This document shows, piece after piece, positions 25,765 through 34,295 of a DNA stretch of 40,841 nt. The notes below the pieces were generated by a model. The model ran no database searches and was not told where the DNA came from. It worked only from the letters and a program-made list of their open reading frames with translations. The first letter of the stretch is position 1. Each line of letters begins with the position of its first letter. The translations under genes were made by a program, and so were the position numbers. The stretch is taken from contig SLOL01000015.1 of NCBI GenBank assembly GCA_007132495.1, positions 1 to 40,841 of the forward strand. Direction: 5' to 3'. This DNA is from Balneolales bacterium. GTDB taxonomy: Bacteria > Bacteroidota > Rhodothermia > Balneolales > Natronogracilivirgulaceae.

Positions 25765-27525
25765 TCAGTTAATATGCAGTCGTTCCTTCAGGTAGGATCG
25801 ATCCTCATCCTTGTCGAGTGCTTTCTGCCACCAATACATGGCACGGTCCGGTTCACCGAGCTTGTCATAAACGTCTCCCATGTGTTCCATGACTTCGGCG
25901 CTGGCATCTCCGGTTTCAATGGATGCCCGGATGTATTCATACGCCTCTTCATATTCCCCCAATTTAAAATAGACCCATCCGAGTGTATCCAGGAATGCGG
26001 CATTGTCCGGATTCAATTCAAGAGCCTGTGCGGCCATTTCCCTGGCCTGATTCAACCGCTCTCCGCGTTCCGACAGATAGTAGGCGTAGTTATTCAGGGC
26101 GACATCGTTTTCGGGGTCAAGGGTTATGGCTTGTTCAAAAGCATCTGCGGCATCATCCCACTTGTCCTGCGAGGCGTAGGTATCGCCCAGTGTTCCGAAG
26201 ATGATGGAACGGAACCGGGAGCGTGAAGGAAGGTCTGAAGCCGACCGGAGCCAGGAAGCGGCCTGTTCGTAGTCATCCTTCAGAAAATAGGCGCCGCCGA
26301 CAAAAAAGTGGATAAAAGCGTCATCCGGAACATATTCATCGGCCTCTTTGCCGGTTGTTATCGCTTCATCATAGAGGCCTTCTACGTAGTAGGTCTGCAC
26401 CAGTTGACGCCAGGCGGCATCGTTATCAGGCATCAGCTCAACAGTTTCCCGGAGGTGTTCCAGGGATTTTTCATCATCACCCGCCAGTGAATAATATTCG
26501 GCCGCAATGGCATGGGTCATGCCGTTTTCGGATTCTGAAACCAGGAGTTTGTGAATCAGGGAATCGGTAGTCCGCTTCAATTCATCATTCTCAGGTTCGT
26601 TGGAAAACCGGCTGATAACATACTGGACAATCTCAATTTTGTGAGAGGTCGATACCAGGCTGTCACTGACGAGATCATTCAGCATTTGACTCGCTTCATC
26701 CCACTCTTCGCGGTTGATATGGATGTCGGCCAGATTAACCAGCGCTTCCGGATGTCTGGGGTTACGTTCCAGAGCCTCCATCAGGGAGGTCCGGGCCTCT
26801 TCCAGACGGTCCTGTTCCAGATAGAACTGACTGAGCATCAGCAGGGTATTGACATTGCCCGGCTCCAGATCCAGCACCTTGTTCAACTCTTCGATAATCG
26901 ATTCGGTGTCATCAATGCGGGTAAAATTACTGATACGCTGATAGTAGATTGAGCGGTCGGGACCGGTCAGATCGAGAATACGCTGATAGGCTTCATTGGA
27001 CGCTTCATATTCTCCCTGAGTGGACAAAATCCTCGCTTTCAGAAAAAGAACATCGACATCGTTCGGATTTTGGTCCAGAATGGCTTCAAACTGGTCCATC
27101 ATGGCATCTACCTCGCCGGTAGCCCGGTAGCTGTCCACCAGAAGCAAGCGGTACCATTTGTTATCCGGTTCCAGCTCCACGGCCCGGTTACCATAATAGA
27201 TGGCATTGACATAGTCCTCTTCATCGAGATAAAGCCCGGCAAGGGCAAAGTTAACTCCCGGACTTCGGCGGAGTATAGACTGAGCTCTTGTCAAATGAGT
27301 TTCGGCAGCATCAAAATCATCCAGACGCCTGGCTGTCAGTCCCCGGATGTAGTGTGAGCGCGCCTCGGCGAGTTGTTCGGGGGATATATCCTGATCAGCT
27401 ATTTCCACAGCGGGGGACACCCCGCCATTGCCGGCATGTTCACTTGCCGTGCAGGCCGGTATAAGAAAAGCAGTTAACAAACCGGCCATAATGACAGGTC
27501 GTAAGGAATCGGTACGAATTTGCAT
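25765..27525 (-). CDS. TPR-repeat lipoprotein
   Basis: A protein of about 586 residues built almost entirely of tetratricopeptide repeats. I start at the ATG at 27525 because it gives a lipoprotein signal ending LIPA-Cys25; the frame extends to 27624 but the added 33 residues are basic and would spoil the signal. Repeats run from about residue 45 to the end, with recurring patterns such as AVELEPDNKWY, ALERNPRHPEALVNLADI, ITLDPENDVALNNYAYYLS and ALELNPDNAAFLDTLGWVYFKLGEYEEA. TPR proteins are scaffolds. The fixed operon with DUF4292 and EnvC-like proteins suggests a part in envelope assembly. Confidence 0.88.
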   Translation of the reverse strand: MQIRTDSLRPVIMAGLLTAFLIPACTASEHAGNGGVSPAVEIADQDISPEQLAEARSHYIRGLTARRLDDFDAAETHLTRAQSILRRSPGVNFALAGLYLDEEDYVNAIYYGNRAVELEPDNKWYRLLLVDSYRATGEVDAMMDQFEAILDQNPNDVDVLFLKARILSTQGEYEASNEAYQRILDLTGPDRSIYYQRISNFTRIDDTESIIEELNKVLDLEPGNVNTLLMLSQFYLEQDRLEEARTSLMEALERNPRHPEALVNLADIHINREEWDEASQMLNDLVSDSLVSTSHKIEIVQYVISRFSNEPENDELKRTTDSLIHKLLVSESENGMTHAIAAEYYSLAGDDEKSLEHLRETVELMPDNDAAWRQLVQTYYVEGLYDEAITTGKEADEYVPDDAFIHFFVGGAYFLKDDYEQAASWLRSASDLPSRSRFRSIIFGTLGDTYASQDKWDDAADAFEQAITLDPENDVALNNYAYYLSERGERLNQAREMAAQALELNPDNAAFLDTLGWVYFKLGEYEEAYEYIRASIETGDASAEVMEHMGDVYDKLGEPDRAMYWWQKALDKDEDRSYLKERLHIN

Positions 27526-27652
27526 CGTTGTTTGAAGAGTGTTCAGTTTTGTAGCAGGGCGTCCGGTAGTTTTATAACGGTTCAACGCCTCAAGTCGGCG
27601 TAGCCGTATAATGTAACGAATCATGTGGAACTATGGTACGGACGAAACGATG

Positions 27653-28525
27653 TCAGAACCGATGTATGATGGATTCGGCCTGGGCAACATAGGCCCCTCC
27701 GAACAGGTTCACATGGACGAGCACGGGGTAGAGGTTGAAAATATCACGCCGTTTCGAAAAACCGGGTTGCAGCGGCCAGACCTCTTCATAGCCTCTGTAG
27801 AACCCTTTACCGAATCCGCCGAACATACGGGTAAATGAGAGTTCGGCTTCCCGATGGCCATAATATACGGCGGGATCTATCAGTACCGGTCGGTTTTCAG
27901 TGTCGCACAAGTAGTTACCTCCCCACAAGTCACCATGAAGCAGAGAGGGGGGTTCTTCGGGCAGCAGTTCGGGCAGCCTTGAATACATCCGGTCGAGCGA
28001 CTGCCGGACAGAACCCGGGAAATATCCGCTGTCCCGGGCCATTGCTATCTGGGGTTCGATGCGACATTCGGCAAAAAAGGTGATCCAGTCGTCACGCCGG
28101 TCGTTTTTTTGGGGCAGCCGGCCTATATAGTTGTCATGGTCAAGGCCGTATTGTGTGCTGGTTTGTTGGTGCATATGCGCCAGACTCCGGCCGAACTGTT
28201 CATCAAAAGTGTTGTCCGACCGTCCTTCGCGGACAAATGAGAGGATCAGATACGCTTTGTCTTCGGAAGCATCATTGAAGGTGCCATAAACCCGGGGTAT
28301 ACGCAACCCGTCTGCCGCACCGGCTAGCAATTCCAGGCCCCTGGCCTCCTTTTCAAACATATCACGCAGGGAATACCGGTTTTGCTTGACAAACAGACTT
28401 TGGTGGTTTGTCATGGTGACCTGGAAGGCATCATTGATGCATCCGCCACCGATCGGGGTGGCGCCGGTGATTTCACTGCCCAGTGTCTCCTTCAGATAGC
28501 TGTGTAATTTTGGAGAAAATTTCAT
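27653..28525 (-). CDS. Fructosamine/ribulosamine 3-kinase family protein
   Basis: Phosphorylates ketoamine adducts on proteins so they break down (deglycation). The ATG at 28525 gives 290 residues, the normal family length. A GTG at 28612 would overlap the upstream phosphatase by 4 nt and add 29 residues, and is the alternative. Motifs counted from 28525: GGGCINDAF near the start, FVKQNR with the ATP-binding Lys47, catalytic HGDLWGGNYL (His197, Asp199) and IDPAVYYGHREAELSFTRMFGGF (Asp217), all as in the family. Bacterial members usually act on ribulosamines or erythrulosamines rather than fructosamines. Partner phosphatase lies directly upstream. Confidence 0.9.
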   Translation of the reverse strand: MKFSPKLHSYLKETLGSEITGATPIGGGCINDAFQVTMTNHQSLFVKQNRYSLRDMFEKEARGLELLAGAADGLRIPRVYGTFNDASEDKAYLILSFVREGRSDNTFDEQFGRSLAHMHQQTSTQYGLDHDNYIGRLPQKNDRRDDWITFFAECRIEPQIAMARDSGYFPGSVRQSLDRMYSRLPELLPEEPPSLLHGDLWGGNYLCDTENRPVLIDPAVYYGHREAELSFTRMFGGFGKGFYRGYEEVWPLQPGFSKRRDIFNLYPVLVHVNLFGGAYVAQAESIIHRF

Positions 28526-28608
28526 GACGAAGCGGGTATGGGTTTGACGCTTTGCGTTGATCCGTCCGGTATCGGTGAGAGGCGTTTTGCAGTCTGCCGG
28601 ACCGGTTG

Positions 28609-29133
28609 TCACATGCGTATATGTGGTCTGATCTGGTCAAGCAGTGCTTCACAGCTTCGCATAACCATGTCGAATACATCTTCAAAGCCATTGATACCAC
28701 CATAATAGGGATCCGGCACCTCCATATTACCCGGCGAAGGATCAAATTCACGCATAAGATAAAGTTTGTTCCGGTACAGCTGCTTTCGATCAAGGTGTTT
28801 GAGGTCGTCAAGATTCTCGCTGTCCATAGCCAGGACGAGATCAAAATATTCCAGATCCTCATATTCGAATTTGCGGGCCCTGGACTGAAGCTTTACCCCG
28901 TTTCTTTCGGCAATCATGCGGCTTTTGCTGTTAGCCGGCTCGCCGACATGATAGGCGCCTGTTCCGGCGGAGTCCACTTCGATATACGCCGAAAGGCCCT
29001 CCCGGTTGACCAGATGCTGGAAAGCACCTTCGGCTGTCGGACTCCGGCAAATATTTCCAAGACAGACAAAACATACCTTTAAGGGGTTTTCAGTGGTGAT
29101 TTCGTGCAGGTCAAGGGTCTTGTTTGTTTCCAT
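28609..29133 (-). CDS. Low-molecular-weight protein-tyrosine-phosphatase family enzyme
   Basis: A 174-residue phosphatase with the CX5R active site CLGNICRS (Cys24-Arg30, next Ser31) and the general-acid loop VPDPYYGG (Asp141). The first 17 residues are an extra lead before the usual start around LKVCFVCLGN. Enzymes of this family can act on phosphotyrosine, but some, next to a fructosamine-kinase-like gene as here, dephosphorylate ribulosamine-5-phosphates on proteins. The kinase gene follows at once, 83 nt away or with a 4-nt overlap depending on its start, so the sugar-phosphate role is favoured by context. Confidence 0.92.
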   Translation of the reverse strand: METNKTLDLHEITTENPLKVCFVCLGNICRSPTAEGAFQHLVNREGLSAYIEVDSAGTGAYHVGEPANSKSRMIAERNGVKLQSRARKFEYEDLEYFDLVLAMDSENLDDLKHLDRKQLYRNKLYLMREFDPSPGNMEVPDPYYGGINGFEDVFDMVMRSCEALLDQIRPHIRM

Positions 29134-29569
29134 AGGTGATCGTCATTTTTTGTTGGCAAGCTGAAAAGATGATAAGGCAAATTTTGGAATTCAAAAAAGT
29201 CAACCCGGATTTTTAAATGAGAAATCCCTGCTGCAGTCACTTCTTCAAAAAAGATTTTTGAATTGAAATTTTCATGTGTGGTTCGATGAGTGTTATCTTG
29301 GCAAGATTCATTGCAAGTATAAACGGGAGTAAATGAACAATACATACGTTATCGGGTTTGGGAAATTCGATTACATCCGGCGTTCCCCCTTTTCTACTTG
29401 CCAGAACAAGCAGATGAATAAGTCATTGTAAAAACCGGAATCTCGAATTCCCTGTTTGCACTTTTGAAAAACAGACCCGCAAGCATTTCTGAAAACTCAG
29501 GACTAAGGAAAATATTTCGTATATTTATCCTCTTGTAAAAAAACCAAGCAGTGATCACTTTCTCGTTTT
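29134..29569. other. Divergent intergenic region upstream of ileS
   Basis: A 436-bp AT-rich gap between the phosphatase gene (minus) and ileS (plus). TATATTTA at 29520-29527 is a possible -7 element for ileS, 42 nt from its start, but no TTTG at the right distance is seen. An 8-bp inverted repeat (TTCAAAAA, 3-nt spacer, TTTTTGAA; 29244-29262) is A/T-only in its core and may be a binding site or chance. No T-box-like leader and no convincing ORF is seen. Confidence 0.4.
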
Positions 29570-32500
29570 ATGAGTAAGAAATTCAAGGAAGTCAAACAAT
29601 TACAATACGCCAAAACGGAACTGGAAATCCTGGAGTGGTGGAAAGATAATGAGATCTTTAAAAAAAGTCTCACTACGCGTCAGGATGGCATTCCTTTTAC
29701 GTTTTATGAGGGTCCGCCTACCGCCAACGGGAAGCCCGGAATCCATCATGTGCTTTCCCGTACCGTAAAGGATCTCTTTTGCCGTTACAAAACCCTTAAG
29801 GGGTGCAAGGTGGATCGAAAAGGCGGCTGGGATACGCATGGACTGCCGGTGGAGATCGAAGTGGAAAAAGAACTTGGCCTCCAGGGACGTTCCCAGGTGG
29901 AGGAGTACGGCATTGCCGAATACAATGCAAAATGTCGTGAAAGTGTGCTGCGTTATAAAGGGGATTGGGACCATCTGACCCAAAGGATGGGTTACTGGGT
30001 GGACCTGGATGATCCTTATGTAACCTTTGATAACAAATACATCGAATCGGTCTGGTGGGCCCTTCAGCAGATGTTTGAAAAGGGGCTTATCTACAAAGGG
30101 TATAAAATCCAGTGGTATTCTCCAGGCAGCGGAACGGTACTCAGCTCGCATGAAGTGAGTCTCGGCTATAAAGAGGTTCAGGATCCCTCGGTATTCATAA
30201 AATTCCCGGTGGACGGTGAGGAAAACAGCTATTTTCTGGCCTGGACCACCACGCCCTGGACCCTCATATCCAATATGGTGCTGGCCGTTCATCCCGAGCT
30301 GGAATATGTCAAGGTCCGGACCGAGGAGAATGGAAGCGAGGTTTTCTATTATGTTGCAAAAGCTCTGGCCGGAAGTGTGCTGGAGGATGGGCATGAGGTA
30401 GTTTCCACAATGAAGGGGGCCGGACTGGTCGGTCGGACTTATGAACCCATGTTCCCGTATGCCCTGAAAGAGATATCGCGGGATCAGGCCTGGCGTATTG
30501 TGCCGGCCGATTTTGTGACGCTTGAGGAGGGAACCGGCATTGTGCATATCGCCCCGGCTTTTGGTGCCGATGACTACGAAGTCTGTAAACGGGAAGGCAT
30601 ACCGATGTTCAACCCGGTAAGTCGCGAAGGCCGGTTCGAGGATGTTGTTGATGACTTTGCCGGCGAATGGTTCAAGGATGCCGACAAAGGAATCGCCCGC
30701 AACATAAAAGAGCGCGGTTTGATGTACCGGCATGAGACCTATCTGCACAACTACCCGCACGATTGGCGCAAGGGCACGCCGTTGATGTCCTATCCCGTGG
30801 AGTCGTGGTTTATCAGCACCACGAAAATCCGCGACCGGATGGTGGAGCTTAACAAGAAAATCAATTGGAAACCGGCCGGCACCGGGACCGGGCGATTCGG
30901 GCTTTGGCTTGAAAACAACGTTGATTGGGCCATTTCACGGCAGCGGTACTGGGGCACCCCCCTGCCTATCTGGGTAAATGACGACAATCCGGAAGAGATT
31001 GAGTGTATCGGAAGTATCAGCGAGCTTCGTGAAAAGAGTGGCATTTCCGCGGACAAGGAGATCGACCTGCACCGCCCGTATATCGACGAGATCACCTGGA
31101 AGGCGAAGGAAGGCGGCACCATGCGGCGCATACCGGATTTACTGGATGTCTGGTTCGATTCCGGAGCCATGCCTTTTGCCCAGCGTCACTATCCGTTTGA
31201 AAATAAATCAGAGTTCAAGGAGAACTTTCCGGCCGATTTTATTGCCGAGGGGGTGGATCAGACCCGTGGATGGTTCTATACCCTGCATGCCATTGCCACC
31301 ATTCTTTTTGATTCTCCGGCTTATTACAATGTGGTTTCGAACGGCCTGGTTTTGGACGCCAGGGGCGAAAAGATGAGTAAATCCAAGGGAAATACGGCAG
31401 ATCCTTTCGATATTATCAGTCGCTTCGGAGCCGATACCACCCGCTGGTATATGATGAGCAACACTTCGCCGTGGGAAAATCTGAAATTCAGCGAAGAGGG
31501 ATTACAGGAAACCCAGCGCAAATTTTTTAATACGCTGGTGAGCACCTACTCCTTCTTTGCCATGTATGCCAACATTGACAAGTGGACGTACGCCGGGGTT
31601 CCTGTTCCCTATTCGGAGCGTACCGAAATGGACCGCTGGATCATATCCAGGCAGTTTACCGCCATTAAGAAGGTGGATTCGTACATGGATGACTACGAAC
31701 CGACGCGTGCCGCCCGCGAGATAGAGCGGTTCGCCGATGACCTGAGCAACTGGTATGTGCGCAGAAGCCGGCGTCGCTTCTGGAAAGAGGGCAAGAGCCT
31801 GGACAAGACAGCGGCCTATCAGACGCTTTACGAATGTCTGGTCAATCTGTCCAAGCTCTCAAGCCCGATCGCCCCCTATATCAGTGAATGGCTGTATCGC
31901 AATTTGAATACGGTTACCGGATTTGAAGAAGAGTCGGTGCATCTGACATTTTATCCGACCGTGGAAGAGACAGCGATAGACAAGGAACTTGAGTTCCGCA
32001 TGCAGATGGCACGGACCATATCCTCGATTGTGCTGCGTATCCGGAACAAGATCAATTTGAATGTGCGGCAACCGTTGAGAAAAATTATTGTTCCGGTCAA
32101 TAATGAGGAGGAGCAATTGGCAATAGATTCCGTAAAAAATATTATATTGGATGAGGTAAACGTTAAGGTGATTGAATACGTGGACGATGATTCGGGTATC
32201 GTCCAGAAAAGTGCAAAACCGAACTATCCGGTGCTTGGCAAAAAGCTGGGCAAACGGATGAAACCGGTAGCGGCACGTGTTCAGAATCTATCTACCGAAG
32301 AGATATCCGAATTTGAGAAAAACGGGGAATGGATCGTTGAACTGGATGATGGCGATTCTGTAACCCTGAAAATGGAAGATATTGATATTACCCGGCATGG
32401 CCTTGAAGGCTGGTCGGTTGAAACGGAAAGAGGAGTCACCGTAGCGTTGGATACCGAACTGGATGAGGCGTTAACCCGGGAGGGTCTGGCACGTGAGATC

Positions 32501-32743
32501 GTTAACCGGGTTCAGAATATGAGGAAAGAAGCCAATTACGAGCTGACCGACCGTATAGATATGTATCTTGATGGTGACAAAGAGATGACAGCATCCGTGA
32601 AAATGATGAATGAATATGTAAAAAGCGAAACGCTGGCTGAAACCATAGCGTTTGGCGTGGCTGAAGAGTCTGATTTTACCAAGCAGTGGGAAATTGACGG
32701 CAGGAAATGCACCATTGCCATTCAACGTAACACCAACTTTTAA
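29570..32743 (+). CDS. ileS: Isoleucyl-tRNA synthetase, type 2 (eukaryote-like)
   Basis: Charges tRNA-Ile with isoleucine. The 1057 residues contain the class I HIGH-equivalent GIHH (57-60, within GPPTANGKPGIHHVLSRT), WDTHGLPVEIEVEKELG, the editing domain (with FTLEEGTGIVHIAPAFG-like FVTLEEGTGIVHIAPAFGADD), DWAISRQRYWGTPLPIW and KMSKS (601-605). The C-terminal part, after about 870, is the longer form with no zinc-binding Cys cluster, and the N-terminal motifs match type 2 IleRS, the form tied to mupirocin resistance. First gene of a tight cluster with the dksA-like and lspA genes. Confidence 0.96.
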   Translation: MSKKFKEVKQLQYAKTELEILEWWKDNEIFKKSLTTRQDGIPFTFYEGPPTANGKPGIHHVLSRTVKDLFCRYKTLKGCKVDRKGGWDTHGLPVEIEVEKELGLQGRSQVEEYGIAEYNAKCRESVLRYKGDWDHLTQRMGYWVDLDDPYVTFDNKYIESVWWALQQMFEKGLIYKGYKIQWYSPGSGTVLSSHEVSLGYKEVQDPSVFIKFPVDGEENSYFLAWTTTPWTLISNMVLAVHPELEYVKVRTEENGSEVFYYVAKALAGSVLEDGHEVVSTMKGAGLVGRTYEPMFPYALKEISRDQAWRIVPADFVTLEEGTGIVHIAPAFGADDYEVCKREGIPMFNPVSREGRFEDVVDDFAGEWFKDADKGIARNIKERGLMYRHETYLHNYPHDWRKGTPLMSYPVESWFISTTKIRDRMVELNKKINWKPAGTGTGRFGLWLENNVDWAISRQRYWGTPLPIWVNDDNPEEIECIGSISELREKSGISADKEIDLHRPYIDEITWKAKEGGTMRRIPDLLDVWFDSGAMPFAQRHYPFENKSEFKENFPADFIAEGVDQTRGWFYTLHAIATILFDSPAYYNVVSNGLVLDARGEKMSKSKGNTADPFDIISRFGADTTRWYMMSNTSPWENLKFSEEGLQETQRKFFNTLVSTYSFFAMYANIDKWTYAGVPVPYSERTEMDRWIISRQFTAIKKVDSYMDDYEPTRAAREIERFADDLSNWYVRRSRRRFWKEGKSLDKTAAYQTLYECLVNLSKLSSPIAPYISEWLYRNLNTVTGFEEESVHLTFYPTVEETAIDKELEFRMQMARTISSIVLRIRNKINLNVRQPLRKIIVPVNNEEEQLAIDSVKNIILDEVNVKVIEYVDDDSGIVQKSAKPNYPVLGKKLGKRMKPVAARVQNLSTEEISEFEKNGEWIVELDDGDSVTLKMEDIDITRHGLEGWSVETERGVTVALDTELDEALTREGLAREIVNRVQNMRKEANYELTDRIDMYLDGDKEMTASVKMMNEYVKSETLAETIAFGVAEESDFTKQWEIDGRKCTIAIQRNTNF

Positions 32744-32755
32744 TCCTTTGCAGCT

Positions 32756-33157
32756 ATGAGCAAGGAAAATACAGAAAACGGGGAGCATATAACCCCCTAC
32801 AGCGACGAAGAACTGGAATACTTTCGTGGCATTATTTTAAAGAAGCGGGAAGAGGCCGAACGGGACCTGAATCTGTTGATGGATTCACTAAAGGAGAGTA
32901 CCGAAAATTCTTCGGATGAATCGGCCTACTCCTTCCATATGGCTGATGCCGGTACCGATGCCCAGGAGCGGGAGAAAACCTACATGCTCTTTAACCGCAC
33001 CAAGAAATTCATCAAGTATCTTGATGACGCCCTCGAGCGCATCAAGAACAAAAGCTATGGAGTCTGCAAGGTTACGGGCAAAAAGATCTCGAAAGGCCGG
33101 CTTGAGGCTGTGCCGCACACACAGATCAGCATCGAAGCGAAGCTGAAACGCCGTTAA
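32756..33157 (+). CDS. TraR/DksA family protein lacking the zinc-finger cysteines
   Basis: Likely RNA-polymerase secondary-channel binding regulator of the DksA type. The 133 residues have a charged coiled coil (about 17-98) with an acidic tip (MADAGTDAQ, 62-70). In place of the four-Cys zinc finger it reads YGVCKVTGKKISKGRLEAVPHTQ, with a single Cys (104). This form is common in Bacteroidetes-like bacteria, where the fold seems to hold without zinc. It is 12 nt after ileS and 5 nt before lspA. Confidence 0.9.
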   Translation: MSKENTENGEHITPYSDEELEYFRGIILKKREEAERDLNLLMDSLKESTENSSDESAYSFHMADAGTDAQEREKTYMLFNRTKKFIKYLDDALERIKNKSYGVCKVTGKKISKGRLEAVPHTQISIEAKLKRR

Positions 33158-33162
33158 ATGTT

Positions 33163-33777
33163 TTGACGCAAAAAAGAAAGAAAATTGCCCTTTTCGGAGG
33201 GGTCGCACTGACGATCCTTGTTCTAGACCAGATCACCAAATACTGGGTGAGAACCACACCGGAGTTGCATCAATATACATTGATCGAAGGATGGCTTGCG
33301 TTCAATTTCACCAAAAATCCGGGTATGGCCATGGGAATCCACTGGGCCGATACCTGGATCATCAGCATGATCGCCATCATCGCAACGGTGGTTATTCTGG
33401 TATATGTCTGGAAGACGCTCCATCAGGCAACCATCGGATACATGATTTGTATGGGTCTGATCATCGGAGGAGCTCTTGGTAATATCACCGACCGGCTGTT
33501 TATGGCCCGGGTTGGTGGTTATGGCGGCATACTGGACGGACATGTTGTGGATTTCATCCATTTCAAACTGAGTATCGGGGGCTTTGATGTGTTTCCGTAC
33601 ATTTTCAATGTTGCCGACAGCGCCATCAGTGTAGCTATCGTAGTGTTGATTCTCTTCTTTAAAAAACTGCTGCCCGAATATGCGGACAGATCCGGGGATC
33701 GAAGTTCGGAGACCGAGTCCAATGCTCTTGCAGCAGAGGAGTCCACACAACCGGAGCCGCTGAAACAGGATCGGTGA
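33163..33777 (+). CDS. lspA: Lipoprotein signal peptidase (signal peptidase II)
   Basis: Inner-membrane aspartyl protease that removes lipoprotein signal peptides. The 204 residues have four transmembrane helices, the early motif VLDQITKYW, NFTKNPGMAMGI, the first catalytic Asp in GNITDR (Asp110) and the second in FNVADSAI (Asp152). The only in-frame start is a TTG at 33163, 5 nt after the dksA-like stop, which fits translational coupling. A hydrophilic tail of about 35 residues after the last helix (Ser/Glu-rich) is longer than usual. Clients in this window include PstS and the TPR and DUF4292 lipoproteins. Confidence 0.95.
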   Translation: MTQKRKKIALFGGVALTILVLDQITKYWVRTTPELHQYTLIEGWLAFNFTKNPGMAMGIHWADTWIISMIAIIATVVILVYVWKTLHQATIGYMICMGLIIGGALGNITDRLFMARVGGYGGILDGHVVDFIHFKLSIGGFDVFPYIFNVADSAISVAIVVLILFFKKLLPEYADRSGDRSSETESNALAAEESTQPEPLKQDR

Positions 33778-33804
33778 AGACCGGGTTAACGATCGGTTAA
33801 TGTT

Positions 33805-34221
33805 ATGGATTCCCAGGGAGCCATCCTGATTGACCATTATAAAAATCCCCGCCAAAAAGGGGTTGTCAGGAATCCGGATTTCCGACATGAAATTCTCAAT
33901 CGAAAATGCGGTGATCATCTCCGTTTTTCCGCACAGACGGAGGGAAACCGGGTGGTCGATATCCGATTTGAGGGTGAAGGCTGTTTTTACTGTCTTTCCT
34001 CGGCTTCGATAGCTTGCAGAACCCTGACCGGCAGACAGCTGGACCAGGTCTTGAACGAGGTCGCGATGGTGCGGAAATGGCTGTTGGATGAATGCGATGC
34101 GGTCTGCCCGGATGATTCGGAGGTGAAAGCACTCGGGGAAGTGAAAAAGTATCCCATGCGTATCGGTTGTGTAGATCTGGCATGGCAGGGAGTGGAGGAT
34201 ATGCTGCGCCGGGAGCATTGA
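33805..34221 (+). CDS. SufU-like iron-sulfur cluster scaffold/sulfurtransferase
   Basis: A 138-residue IscU/SufU-fold protein that accepts sulfur from the SufS cysteine desulfurase in Fe-S cluster assembly. Key residues are kept: Cys35-Gly-Asp37 (RKCGDHL), Cys60 in GEGCFYCLSSASIA, and Cys122 in RIGCVDLAW, the typical SufU zinc or cluster ligands. It has the 18-20 residue insertion between the second and third Cys seen in SufU. Two more Cys (97, 101) lie in between. It follows lspA by 27 nt in the same direction; no SufS or other suf gene is in the window. Confidence 0.9.
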   Translation: MDSQGAILIDHYKNPRQKGVVRNPDFRHEILNRKCGDHLRFSAQTEGNRVVDIRFEGEGCFYCLSSASIACRTLTGRQLDQVLNEVAMVRKWLLDECDAVCPDDSEVKALGEVKKYPMRIGCVDLAWQGVEDMLRREH

Positions 34222-34295
34222 CGTCCTGCGTACATCCGGCGTTGATGTCCCGTCGTTTATTCGGCCTGGTTTCCGGATAGCTGTTTATAAGCGGT

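Noticed and set aside
29244-29262. Inverted repeat upstream of ileS
   Set aside because: Short and almost only A/T; in a region this AT-rich it can arise by chance, and no T run or T-box features support a terminator or riboswitch.
29600-30760. Long open frame (386 codons) on the minus strand within ileS
   Set aside because: It is fully antisense to the clear IleRS coding sequence, with no recognisable domain; codon bias of ileS keeps this frame open.
33223-34218. 331-codon minus-strand frame across lspA and the sufU-like gene
   Set aside because: It spans two well-identified plus-strand genes and their gap, is rich in His/Cys/Ile typical of shadow frames, and has no motif.
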